Source: Sphingomonas kaistensis
Lineage (GTDB): Bacteria; Pseudomonadota; Alphaproteobacteria; Sphingomonadales; Sphingomonadaceae
Length of the DNA stretch: 64,000 nucleotides
Assembly (NCBI RefSeq): GCF_011927725.1
Contig: NZ_JAATJC010000001.1
Location: 1,557,001-1,621,000 of the forward strand
Reading direction: 5' to 3'
The first letter of the stretch is position 1; every line of letters starts with the position of its first letter. Shown one piece after another: positions 55,682 to 63,776 of the stretch. The notes under the pieces are model-generated. The model was given only the letters and a program-made list of their open reading frames with translations, was not told the DNA's origin and ran no database searches. The translations under genes were made by a program, and so were the position numbers.

Positions 55682-56321
55682 GCAATCGGAGCGTAAAGGG
55701 CGACGCCATAGTCCGCCAGACTGCAGTCGTTACGGCTCTCGTTTTGCCCATTAGGTACTCGACTGCGAACCAAAGGTCCGAGCCCACATAAGAAGCTGCT
55801 CGTGAGGCAAGGGCCTCACTGCATATTGATTGGATCCCTTCTGTGGAGGAGGAAACAAGGATCGTTGATGTAGCACCGCGTATTTCTGAGCCGGCTTCGG
55901 CAAGCCCCTGTGCAGAGCGGCGAGCTAACGCCTATGGCTGGCCATCCTAACTCATCGACCAAGTTGGCGAAGTCCTCCGCCAGTCACGTCGTAGCGTCGC
56001 TTTGCTGATTAGGAACGTGGCGTCGCCGGCGACCAGGAGCAAGCGTTACGCGATGTTGGAACGCATATGTCGGGATGGGGAGTTCGACAAGAAATGGCTG
56101 ACGACTCCTCTCCGCTGCTGTTCTGCGCAAGAATTCCCGAATGGCCTCACTGCGCTTAGTTCGGCTTCATCGCGGACAAGGTCACGCACACCCGTAAGCA
56201 GACGCTCGATGACTCAGATAGCTTACGCCTGGCCTCGACCTTCGCCACATTCAGGCTGAAAAGCTGACATCGCACGTAGCAAAAAGTTGCCAATCTTCTG
56301 GTGGGCAGCGGTATTGATTTT
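55682..56321. other. Gene-free stretch with a possible gene remnant
   Basis: About 640 bases without a convincing intact gene. The + strand frame 56002-56259 reads VALLIRNVASPATRSKRYAM and then LERICRDGEFDKKWL, which looks like real protein over about 50 codons; the frame is closed upstream by a TAA near 55952 and then degenerates into low-complexity sequence. It may be a decayed gene fragment. No transposase ends or inverted repeats were seen. Confidence 0.35.
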
Positions 56322-56942
56322 TCAGCTGAAAAGGTTGGCTAAGAAGCTCTTGGGTCGGAGTTCAGCGGCGTTCTCCTGGGCGGAAGGGGCTTCGGGTTGG
56401 CAGGGATTTGGTCCGACTGCATCGAACATGTCCATCTGTGGTGCTCCACTTTGTCCGCCGGCAAATCGGCGCTGAGCATTTTCCTTCTGCTCCGTTAGGC
56501 GTTCCAAGACAGGCCGCTCATGCTTCCGGTCTAGAAACACCCACTCCTTACTCAGTATGGTCCTAATGCGAACGATTGCTGTCACTGGATCAAGGTCGAA
56601 ATGTTCCTTGCCGATCCGTTTGCGGCTGAGCTTCTCGTGAACCTTCCGCTCGTCTTTGTTCGGGTTGTTAGAGGGAAAAGCTGCAAGGACCGAAAAGTCG
56701 CCAGGCACACCTGTTCCGCTGATTTGCTTGGCTCGTGCAAAGACGTTGCGTGATGTCATGCCAACCTTAACACCCTGTACCTTAGGGTTTGACATCACGT
56801 AGATCACACCCGCAAAGCGTTTGGCTTTCAGAAGCTGCGATCCACAAGCTTGGCAACTGGCGCTCGCATTTTCGTCTGCAATGATCACCCTGTTTTCCGA
56901 CCTGCAATTCGCGCAGGTCGTGGTGATCTGGTAAACTTGCAT
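56322..56942 (-). CDS. T5orf172-type GIY-YIG nuclease with zinc ribbon
   Basis: The 206-aa protein starts at ATG 56942 behind GGGAGAG; an ATG at 57011 would add 23 residues. Four cysteines (C10, C13, C30, C33) form a zinc ribbon. Next comes a GIY-YIG core of the T5orf172 kind: GVIYVMSN, VKVGMTSRNVFARAKQIS and the Glu-bearing DERKVHEKLSRKRIGKEHFD. This family occurs in phage and mobile-element genes and cuts DNA. The C-terminal tail is Gln/Ala-rich and probably disordered. It is a solitary gene between the sacsin-like operon and a thermonuclease. Confidence 0.75.
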   Translation of the reverse strand: MQVYQITTTCANCRSENRVIIADENASASCQACGSQLLKAKRFAGVIYVMSNPKVQGVKVGMTSRNVFARAKQISGTGVPGDFSVLAAFPSNNPNKDERKVHEKLSRKRIGKEHFDLDPVTAIVRIRTILSKEWVFLDRKHERPVLERLTEQKENAQRRFAGGQSGAPQMDMFDAVGPNPCQPEAPSAQENAAELRPKSFLANLFS

Positions 56943-57203
56943 GCTGCTCTCCCGCTCGGGCAAGGAACTAAGCTCCAACCATCTGCTGTGGCAATGGGCG
57001 GTAGCTAACAAGTTAACATTTGAGCCTTTTCAGGCAGCTTAGACGGCGAGATCGGAATTCAGTACGCGGTCATGCGGCAGCAATTGCCGCAGTCCGTCCA
57101 CCGTAACAAAGCTCAGCCGTGTTCGGAACCTCAAAGGGAGCTGTTTCCATGCTCAAGCATCTCTTACGGCTTGGACTTTGCGGAAGAACCCATCACAGGC
57201 GTG

Positions 57204-57224
57204 ACCACGGCTCTTGGCCGTGGT
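57204..57224. promoter_or_regulatory. Inverted repeat upstream of the thermonuclease gene
   Basis: Arms ACCACGGC (57204-57211) and GCCGTGGT (57217-57224) surround a five-base loop. It lies about 135 bases before the ATG at 57359. No T-tract follows, so it is more likely an operator or mRNA hairpin than a terminator. Confidence 0.35.
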
Positions 57225-57358
57225 GTCGCGCGATGCCTGGCGCACAGGGGACCGGATGTTCTGCGGCTTCTGCCCGCGCCAAACTGTAATGGATGCAGCC
57301 CCACCATGCCGAAAGCCAGTCGAGTCAACTTTGGGGTACGAAAAGTTTGAGAGCCACC

Positions 57359-58087
57359 ATGAGAACGAGTTGCATTCTGTTTGCTGCCATCGCCGGGGCC
57401 GCGGCTTGCGCCTCAAGCACTGCTCTCGCTGCACCGGGCGATGTCTTCTATGGCACAGCAAGAGCAAAGGACGGAGACTCACTTATAGTCGGCTCGCGTG
57501 AGGTGCGCCTGTTCGGTGTCGATGCACCTGAGTTCAATCAGGTCTGCAAACGCGCTGGCACCAATTGGCAGTGCGGAACAGACGCAGCCGAGAAATTGGC
57601 TACTCTGGTAACCGGCCGGGAAGTGCGCTGCGTGTCCTCTGGCGAAGATCAGTACGGGCGAACTCTAGCTACGTGCACCGTTGGCCAAGTGGACGTTAAT
57701 CGCACAATGGTTTCGTCAGGTCTTGCAGTTGCATTCCGACGCTACTCATCTGACTACGTGTCGGCGGAAGAGAGCGCAAAATTGAACCGGCGCGGCTTGT
57801 GGTCTGGTGAGTTCCAGATGCCGCAAGCATTTAGAGCAGCCGAGCAGCCGACGCCTCCTTCACGACCACTTGCCGCAAGAACCAACACGAGATCAAAAAC
57901 GCAGCCGGCTGAAGCACGGCGCGGGAGAAAGACCTGCAACATAAAGGGTAACCGCAATCGTAGAGGTCAGTGGATCTACCACGTACCTGGTATGCCGTAC
58001 TACGATCAGACCCGCGCAGAGGACATCTTCTGCACTGAAGCGGAAGCTCAGGCGGCCGGTTACAGGCGAGCTATCGTGCGAAGGTGA
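57359..58087 (+). CDS. Secreted thermonuclease-family (SNase-like) nuclease
   Basis: The 242-aa protein begins with a signal peptide, [26 protein letters not shown], with a likely Ala-x-Ala cleavage near residue 25. The SNase fold follows: [48 protein letters not shown] and [11 protein letters not shown]. The Asp and Arg positions of the active site (GVDAPE, DQYGR, RRGLW) are present. A basic linker leads to a small C-terminal Cys-containing domain ([19 protein letters not shown]), a common add-on in this group. ATG 57359 places the signal peptide at the terminus; an upstream start at 57293 would bury it. It acts outside the cytoplasm. Confidence 0.85.
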   Translation: MRTSCILFAAIAGAAACASSTALAAPGDVFYGTARAKDGDSLIVGSREVRLFGVDAPEFNQVCKRAGTNWQCGTDAAEKLATLVTGREVRCVSSGEDQYGRTLATCTVGQVDVNRTMVSSGLAVAFRRYSSDYVSAEESAKLNRRGLWSGEFQMPQAFRAAEQPTPPSRPLAARTNTRSKTQPAEARRGRKTCNIKGNRNRRGQWIYHVPGMPYYDQTRAEDIFCTEAEAQAAGYRRAIVRR

Positions 58088-58176
58088 GCACCTGTACCAA
58101 CCACAGGCTTGTTGCTTTAAGTCTTCCCGCGCCTCATGGCAGTGAGAGAATGATCTGAATACGATTGGAGACTAAC

Positions 58177-58683
58177 TTGGAACAGAACGATATCAGCAGC
58201 ACTCCCGTCGAACTTGCAACCGAGCTCACCATTGCTTGGCTTTCTAATCCAAACACTAGGGCTCAGGCAGAAGATATCCCAGCCTTCCTCCGCTCAATGC
58301 ACGAAGCGGTTGTGAGCCTCGGTGGAGCGCCCGTTGAACAGCCAGAAGCTGAGGCGGCTCCGAAGCACGAGCCGGCTGTCAGTGTTCGGAAGTCTTTGTC
58401 CTCTCCCGATCACATAATTTCGCTGATCGATGGCAAGCCGTACAAGACTCTTCGCAGGCACCTGTCCCGCCACGGCATGACGCCTGAGCAGTACAGGGAA
58501 CGCTATGGTCTCAAGAATGACTACCCGATGGTCGCACCGGCTTACGCCGAGACGCGTCGAGAAATGGCGAAGAAGATCGGATTGGGTCGCAAGGGTGCGA
58601 AGAAGGCGGCTTCCGCTGGAACTTCAAACGGCAAAGCATCGCCCGGTCGTCGTAAGAAGCCGGGAACGACACAGGAGACCTAG
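58177..58683 (+). CDS. mucR: Ros/MucR-family transcriptional regulator
   Basis: The 168-aa protein matches MucR: an N-terminal VELATELTIAWLSNPNTR helix, a Pro-rich middle, and the C-terminal zinc-finger-like domain with SPDHIISLIDGKPYKTLRRH, then LSRHGMTPEQYRERYGLKNDY. The usual Cys/His arrangement appears altered, as in many MucR members. The tail is Lys/Ala-rich. I chose TTG 58177 because GGAG lies 6 bases upstream; the TTG at 58165 would give 4 more residues. MucR proteins bind AT-rich target sites and control envelope, symbiosis and horizontally acquired genes. The gene symbol is by family, not proven orthology. Confidence 0.8.
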   Translation: MEQNDISSTPVELATELTIAWLSNPNTRAQAEDIPAFLRSMHEAVVSLGGAPVEQPEAEAAPKHEPAVSVRKSLSSPDHIISLIDGKPYKTLRRHLSRHGMTPEQYRERYGLKNDYPMVAPAYAETRREMAKKIGLGRKGAKKAASAGTSNGKASPGRRKKPGTTQET

Positions 58684-59205
58684 GCCGCTCAGGTCGTGCT
58701 GTCGGTTGCGCCATGGTAGTGGCGCGACGGCGACCTTTCGAACTCCTTGCTCTCGCCAGGTCCGCCCTCGCGCTCTGAGGGCCTCCGAGCGGCCTCGCAG
58801 GACAAACGAACTACAGGTGAGCTAATCGGTCAGAACCAAGTCGGCGGACAAGCAGTCGAGACCGTTAGTGCCGCACCGATCGCTGCGGAAATTGGTGGAA
58901 AGCGAAACGACCGCTTCGGGATGCGAAAAGGCTGAAGCGGAAGCTCATTCATGCGGACCCGACGTTGGACTCGGGCCTATAACCACTGCTCTCGCGCGTA
59001 CCCGAGCACGCCGTAAGCGGACGCTTGCTCTCCTTGGCGATCACGGACTGAAGATCGCATGTTGTGAGTGCCCATTGACCAAAGCGGCCGAGCGTTCCAA
59101 TCTGCACTTGCATTCCGAGAAAGAGCATCCCGCTCTCACCAACCTGCCAGCAACTCGGGCAAGGTGGTCTCCCTCAGATGAGGGGATGCGGCCGAGAGGG
59201 CAACT
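58684..59205. other. Gene-free stretch with dispersed repeat copy A
   Basis: No gene is convincing across these 520 bases. It contains a copy of a dispersed element at about 58896-58967 (gacCGCTTcggg, then CTGAAGCGG and TTCATGCGG, then GACGTTGG). Comparable copies occur at about 60768-60835 and 61686-61752. Confidence 0.45.
58896..58967 (+). repeat. Dispersed intergenic repeat, copy A
   Basis: This copy is the most diverged of three. It shares with the others a CGCTT block followed after 25-30 bases by TTCATGCGG and a GACG-type tail. All three lie between genes and point the same way. Confidence 0.45.
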
Positions 59206-59787
59206 ATGCGAGTTTCGACTGTGAGCACGACTATTGATCCTAGGCTGAGCCTGCCTTTGTTTCATCCCAAGTACCCGAGTGCGGCTATACCGCCTGCAAC
59301 AAACTGGCATGATGGGTGCTCTAAATTCCTGAGTGTTTGGCGGCTGAGCGACAACCGTGTCTCAATCGCATTTGATTCGACCAACGCCGATCTGGATTGG
59401 TGGGCCTCGAGCTTGGCGAAAATTGTGAATGCCCTCGCGGACAGGTACCAAGAGCATCACGCCGACAGAGACGCTGTGACAACTCGCATCTTGGACGCTT
59501 GGCGCTTGAACCCGCTAGACCTTCGAAAAGATCGAGACATCCAGGTAGCGTCGCGAAGTGAATGGGACTCCGATGTTCACGCCAAAGAGGTTTTGGCGGC
59601 TTGGGCCTCTAAGACCCAAACGGGGGCGTTGAGCGGTGATCTTCACTGGGCCAATCCCGGCGCGTGGGGGAGAGTTCTCGCGAGAGTTGTTAGCGAGTTG
59701 GCGAACGCCATGGCATCGGAAGGTCAAGAAGCCTCTGCGATTATCGGGCACATTCGTTGCGCTACTGAGAAGCGTCTGTGTTTGTGA
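59206..59787 (+). CDS. Hypothetical protein
   Basis: The 193-aa protein starts at ATG 59206 and has no domain I recognise. A Trp-rich helical middle (DWWASSLAKIVNALADRYQE) and a C-terminal WGRVLARVVSELANAMASE helix suggest a compact helical fold. No membrane segment, metal site or catalytic motif is seen. The upstream spacing is long and no strong ribosome site is visible. It is likely real because of its length and normal composition, but unassigned. Confidence 0.45.
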   Translation: MRVSTVSTTIDPRLSLPLFHPKYPSAAIPPATNWHDGCSKFLSVWRLSDNRVSIAFDSTNADLDWWASSLAKIVNALADRYQEHHADRDAVTTRILDAWRLNPLDLRKDRDIQVASRSEWDSDVHAKEVLAAWASKTQTGALSGDLHWANPGAWGRVLARVVSELANAMASEGQEASAIIGHIRCATEKRLCL

Positions 59788-59886
59788 GTGTGCTCAACGC
59801 CAAGGCGCAAGCTGTTCATGCCGAGCGGTTGTCCACGGTCCTGCCGCAAGGAGGCGGTGCTACCTGGCAAAATCTAGGAAACAGAT

Positions 59887-60096
59887 ATGACGACGTATCG
59901 ACACACCATCACACTCGACGATGGGCAGCGCATTGCACTCGAAGCGGCTCTCCATATCATGATCAAACACTGTGATGATCAGATGCTGGAAGGACCGAAA
60001 GCCCCATTTTGGGCTCATCGAAAGAGCTGCCGAGAGATCATGTCGAAGCTCTTGGGGTCCACACCCGCGATCACAAGTACAAGCTATTTTAGCTGA
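59887..60096 (+). CDS. Small hypothetical protein
   Basis: The 69-aa product begins at ATG 59887 with AGGAAACAG upstream, a fair ribosome site. The sequence (TTYRHTITLDDGQRIALEAA, HIMIKHCDDQMLEG) is soluble and helical, with no recognised motif. It follows the 193-aa gene by 99 bases and precedes another small unknown. Confidence 0.4.
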   Translation: MTTYRHTITLDDGQRIALEAALHIMIKHCDDQMLEGPKAPFWAHRKSCREIMSKLLGSTPAITSTSYFS

Positions 60097-60151
60097 TAAA
60101 TAAAGCTACTTCGTTCCGCTATTCGGGGTAAGCCAATCGAAGGGACAGGGA

Positions 60152-60583
60152 ATGGACATCCTGTGCGATGCCAGTGGAAGAACCTTGGAGACGTTGCGCC
60201 CAATGCAACCGCTCGACTGGCAGACGGTGGCGTGCGGCTCTTGGCGAGAAGACACCTCTCACAATGGTCACGTTGAGTATCGGATTGCCCAAAGTGCAGT
60301 TGACCAGTGGATGCTTGAAAGCGTGGAGAGAAATGCGGATCTAGATGGTGTTACCGAGGAGGACGTAGAAGCGGGCAAGCTGAACGATGACCAGATCCAA
60401 GCAATTTGGGGGATGACCCTTGAAGAAGCACAGGCTCAGGAATATCGCCGCATTGTTGCTATCTGCAACGAAGTTCCGGCGCACATCGCTACCGATGATC
60501 TAATCAGGCAAGTCTTCGACCAACTCGCAAAATCTGGTGGAAAGTTGATCACAGAACCGGGTGATTGTTGGCCCTCTGAATGA
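60152..60583 (+). CDS. Hypothetical protein
   Basis: The 143-aa acidic protein starts at ATG 60152 after AGGGACAGGGA. It is helical (SAVDQWMLESVERNADL, TEEDVEAGKLNDDQIQAI) with no recognised motif. It forms a run of small + strand unknowns with the two genes before it. No membrane segment or catalytic pattern is seen. Confidence 0.4.
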   Translation: MDILCDASGRTLETLRPMQPLDWQTVACGSWREDTSHNGHVEYRIAQSAVDQWMLESVERNADLDGVTEEDVEAGKLNDDQIQAIWGMTLEEAQAQEYRRIVAICNEVPAHIATDDLIRQVFDQLAKSGGKLITEPGDCWPSE

Positions 60584-60924
60584 ACATCGAGATTGGTGGT
60601 ACGCCGCAAGGTGCTGATCAGCCGTTGATCCACGACCTGGTCAATTACGATGGACAGCCACATAGCTCAACGGGCGTCCGGTGCTCTCGGGCAAGGGCCG
60701 GGCCGGCATTAAACAGGCACTTGCCGACGTTTGAGCTGATCGACACGAGGCGCCTCCTCTTGGTGCGAAGCAGAAGGGCCGCTTTAGGGTGAGCTGAGGC
60801 CGATAGCAGACGCTTGTTCATGCGGGGTCGACGCGTCGGCTCAGCGCCCGTCTCGCACGTTCGGCGCTGTCGGCTCGTCACCCGTGAGCGGATACCTGGG
60901 TCCTCTTGGGACTCGACAGATCCC
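60584..60924. other. Gene-free stretch with dispersed repeat copy B
   Basis: No gene is convincing here. Copy B of the dispersed repeat lies at about 60768-60835. The stretch separates the convergent + strand unknown and the minus-strand unknown. Confidence 0.4.
60768..60835 (+). repeat. Dispersed intergenic repeat, copy B
   Basis: Begins AGCAGAAGGGCCGCTTTAGG and ends with GCTTGTTCATGCGG and a GACGCGTCGG tail. It matches copy C (61686-61752) closely over the first 21 bases (two differences) and again over the TTCATGCGG block, with different bases between. Confidence 0.55.
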
Positions 60925-61467
60925 TCAGCCTTGCGGACAGTGGCCGAGCGGAGGAAGAAGGCCGTGCTCCAAGACATACTTTTCAAGGCGTGCACGGTCG
61001 TACCCCGTTCCTCCAGTGTACCGGCCAGCGCCCAGGCGAACCACGGGTGAAGGCTGCATTGCTTCCAGGCGTCGCTCAATCTCATGCCTGAACGGCTCCA
61101 ACGTCTCCTCTCGGGCAGCCTTTTTGCGCGCGGTCTCCGCCTCTGCATTAGCTTCGATCAGCGCTGGCGCTTTCTCATACTGCCGCGCTAGCTCGGGGTT
61201 GAAGGGCGCCAAGCACGCGGTGACCTCATGATGCGCGGAGTTATCGTCGATAGACGCAATGGATAGTGCAGACTGAACAGCTTCGTAGAGATCGATGCCA
61301 GTTCGAATCCTTCTAGCAACGCGTTGGCTCGTGGGAGGGCCGTCATTGCCGGAGGTGCGGACGCTCAGGCTCATCCCGTCGTGCTTCGTAACTGTGAGCA
61401 CCAGACAGGTCTTCCACTCAGAGCCAGCAATGTTGTTGTCCCAGCGATTGTAGATGGTCTTCTGCAT
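60925..61467 (-). CDS. Hypothetical protein
   Basis: The 180-aa protein starts at ATG 61467; an ATG at 61518 would add 17 Arg-rich residues. The first half is beta-like (TCLVLTVTKHDGMSLSV), the second half a long charged helix (EANAEAETARKKAAREETLE) ending in a YTGGTGYDRARLEKYVLEHG segment. No family is recognised. It is transcribed opposite to its neighbours. Its function is unknown. Confidence 0.4.
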   Translation of the reverse strand: MQKTIYNRWDNNIAGSEWKTCLVLTVTKHDGMSLSVRTSGNDGPPTSQRVARRIRTGIDLYEAVQSALSIASIDDNSAHHEVTACLAPFNPELARQYEKAPALIEANAEAETARKKAAREETLEPFRHEIERRLEAMQPSPVVRLGAGRYTGGTGYDRARLEKYVLEHGLLPPLGHCPQG

Positions 61468-61518
61468 TCTGCCGTATCCAAATTGCCGCCGAGCGCCCCT
61501 CCTACGCATCTCTGGCAC

Positions 61519-61849
61519 GCTTATCTGGGGCGGTAATTATCGAAATCGCACGTCCCTTAATCGAATCGAAGTCGGTCGGCCGTCAACTACCGTGCGGTTG
61601 TCTGGGCCAGCGCGGCTTTCGCGTCGGGCGCCATTTGTTGACGCCTTCAGGCTGGCAAGGGCTCGCCTGGCTGCCGTTGGTGGTTAGCAGAAGGGCTGCT
61701 TTGGGGCGCCGCACGCGAATAGCTGACGTTGGTTCATGCGGATCAGACTTGGAGTCGCCCCAATAGTGGTCGTTCTGGCGTCCGACGCCATAGGGCCATC
61801 CACATGGGCACTATTGAGTGCTCTGCGTTGGTAATCCATACTTCGCTAC
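61519..61849. other. Gene-free stretch with dispersed repeat copy C
   Basis: No gene is convincing. Copy C of the dispersed repeat lies at about 61686-61752. The remaining sequence is the divergent region between the minus-strand unknown and the EEP gene, so promoters for both should be here. Confidence 0.4.
61686..61752 (+). repeat. Dispersed intergenic repeat, copy C
   Basis: Begins AGCAGAAGGGCTGCTTTGGGG and continues to GTTGGTTCATGCGG. The two conserved blocks match copy B; the bases between them differ. Its presence only between genes suggests an RNA or regulatory repeat rather than a coding remnant. Confidence 0.55.
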
Positions 61850-62584
61850 GTGGAGGATTCATCGCACAGTCTGCGGATCGCGACGTTCAATTGCGAGTGG
61901 CGACGAACGCAATCGGGGGACGCATCGCTAATCCGAGAACGGGTATTTTATAGCGGCGTGGACATCGTTTGCCTGACTGAGACACACCACGATTTCATGG
62001 ATGACTGCGGCGGATATACCGTCGCCTCCACTTCCATGCTTACTGGAGTAGGCACGAAAACACGGCGTAAGGTGCTTCTCTGGAGCAGAACCCCTTGGTG
62101 CGATGTAGACACCTCAGGGCCGCCCGGAATCCCCGAGGCGCGCTATGTGGCAGCTACCACCCAAACCTCACTCGGAGCCATTCGGATCGTGGGTGTCGTC
62201 ATCCCTTACAGCTTCGCGGGCGTGCAGTACGGCGAGGTGAAGCTCCGCCCTTGGGAGTTGCACATTCAGTACCTGGACGCGCTAGATGCGTCAGTCTCCG
62301 CAGAACCCACGCGTACTGTTCTCCTTGGCGATTTCAACCAGCGCGTACCTCGCAAGCATCAGCCGTCACGGGTCTTCAAGAGACTTGAGGAAGTGCTGAT
62401 CAGTCGTTTTGAGCTCGCCACAGCCGGCGCCCTGCACCCGCTGAGACGGCAATCGATAGATCACATCTGTGTCAGCAAAGATCTCTCACCTGTAGAGGTC
62501 AGCACAATAGATAACGAACGGCCTGGCGGCGGGCTAATTAGCGATCACTTCGGCGTCCGGACTCTCGTCAAGTTAGCGGCCTAA
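61850..62584 (+). CDS. Endonuclease/exonuclease/phosphatase (EEP) family protein
   Basis: The 244-aa protein has the EEP fold motifs in order: LRIATFNCEW at the start, VDIVCLTETHHDF with the metal-binding Glu, TVLLGDFNQRVPR with catalytic Asp and Asn, SIDHICVSKDL, and ISDHFGVRTLV with the closing Asp-His. All key residues are present. EEP enzymes hydrolyse phosphodiesters in DNA, RNA, lipids or nucleotides; the substrate cannot be told here. There is no signal peptide, so it should be cytoplasmic. GTG 61850 is the start, leaving just seven residues before the fold. Confidence 0.8.
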   Translation: MEDSSHSLRIATFNCEWRRTQSGDASLIRERVFYSGVDIVCLTETHHDFMDDCGGYTVASTSMLTGVGTKTRRKVLLWSRTPWCDVDTSGPPGIPEARYVAATTQTSLGAIRIVGVVIPYSFAGVQYGEVKLRPWELHIQYLDALDASVSAEPTRTVLLGDFNQRVPRKHQPSRVFKRLEEVLISRFELATAGALHPLRRQSIDHICVSKDLSPVEVSTIDNERPGGGLISDHFGVRTLVKLAA

Positions 62585-62723
62585 GATGTTGCGTTTGCAC
62601 GGGCGAGGGCAAACCAGAGGGAAAGCAGTTTCACTCTGTGCTATATCGAAGCTCAGAACAGGGAAGTCTTAAGCTTGGAATGACAATCGTCAGCTCTGAC
62701 GTGTCGCGTAGGGTGGTAACAGC

Positions 62724-63776
62724 TTGATACTGAAGGAAGCAGACGATCGCAGCGGCGATCTAGCGGAGCTAGAGAGGCTGCACTCAGCATCCACCGACGA
62801 GCGGCAAAGGATGGAGATCAGGCGCCAGATCTTGATGCTCCGAAGCGGGGTCTCTGGAGAACGGGACGCCGCTCACTTCCTCAATCGCGAGTTCGGTGAG
62901 AGCGAAAACGTTCTGGTCGTCCATGATCTGCGCTTCGAGGTTGATGATGAATTCGCCCAGATTGATCACCTTGTACTGCATCGTATCCAGCGCTCCGCCT
63001 GGGTGCTGGAGACCAAGAACCATGCTGGCAGGCTGACCTGCGACGAGCATGGGGACTGGACTGTTTGGCGCGGCTCTAAGCCACAATCGATAGCCTCACC
63101 AATCAACCAGGCGCGCCGGCAATGTGAGTGGCTTCGCCTCTGGTTGGAACGGCATGGGATTAAGCCGCTTCGGAAGATTGAACCGGTGGTGCTTATATCT
63201 CCGACTTCCAGCATGAACCGAAAGCATCTTGGGCCTTCCGAGCACGTCGTGAAATCCGATAACTTTAGGGCTTGGTGGGATCAGCAGACTGATGCCATCG
63301 GTTTCGTCTCTGCCTTAGGCATGGTCGGCAAACATCTGACCAGCGGTATGTCGAAGGACGAGTTTTTCGCCCTTGGCCAGAGTCTGCTGAGCGCTCACGT
63401 AAAGCAAGATTGCGCCTGGACCGCACGCTTCACTGCGGAGGAAGGCTCCGCCTCATCCAAGAGTCCTGCGGCCGAGAAACAAAGGGTCGAGGGCACACGG
63501 GCAGCCGAGCAGACCTTTCCCCTGTCAGTGAAAACCGGTTTCGGGGTGGTCACAATCACTCGCGTGAGCGATGGGCTGCTTGCCTTACGCAACGAGAAGA
63601 ATCCCGAGCTGATCAAAGTGGTTCGTGGAGCATGCAAAGGAAGGGCTCGATGGCAGCCCAGATACAGAAATTGGCTCCTTCGGGAAGCTGACCTACCTAC
63701 TGTCCTGATGGGCTTGGAAGCTGTTGCTCACACGTCCCTATCAACTCAAAACTCAGTTCTGCCGCTCGGCCTGTAG
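62724..63776 (+). CDS. NERD-domain protein
   Basis: The 350-aa protein carries a NERD (nuclease-related) domain at about residues 40-150: SGERDAAHFLNREF, DDEFAQIDHLVLHR and SAWVLETKNHAGRL, giving a PD-(D/E)XK-like D-ExK core. A C-terminal segment (VSDGLLALRNEKNPELIKVV, RGACKGRARWQPRYRNWLL) could contact nucleic acid. NERD proteins often accompany DNA-processing genes and have a predicted nuclease role. Start TTG 62724 is the first available; ATG 62814 is an alternative. It ends in a 31-base overlap with the convergent partial gene at the edge. Confidence 0.75.
   Translation: MILKEADDRSGDLAELERLHSASTDERQRMEIRRQILMLRSGVSGERDAAHFLNREFGESENVLVVHDLRFEVDDEFAQIDHLVLHRIQRSAWVLETKNHAGRLTCDEHGDWTVWRGSKPQSIASPINQARRQCEWLRLWLERHGIKPLRKIEPVVLISPTSSMNRKHLGPSEHVVKSDNFRAWWDQQTDAIGFVSALGMVGKHLTSGMSKDEFFALGQSLLSAHVKQDCAWTARFTAEEGSASSKSPAAEKQRVEGTRAAEQTFPLSVKTGFGVVTITRVSDGLLALRNEKNPELIKVVRGACKGRARWQPRYRNWLLREADLPTVLMGLEAVAHTSLSTQNSVLPLGL

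Noticed and set aside
58868..59224. 118-aa + strand frame
   Set aside because: It overlaps the dispersed repeat, has low-complexity composition and no recognisable pattern or ribosome site.
61290..61320. tRNA-like gttcgaatcc
   Set aside because: Only the T-loop-like string is present, with no acceptor or anticodon arms, and it lies inside a minus-strand coding frame.
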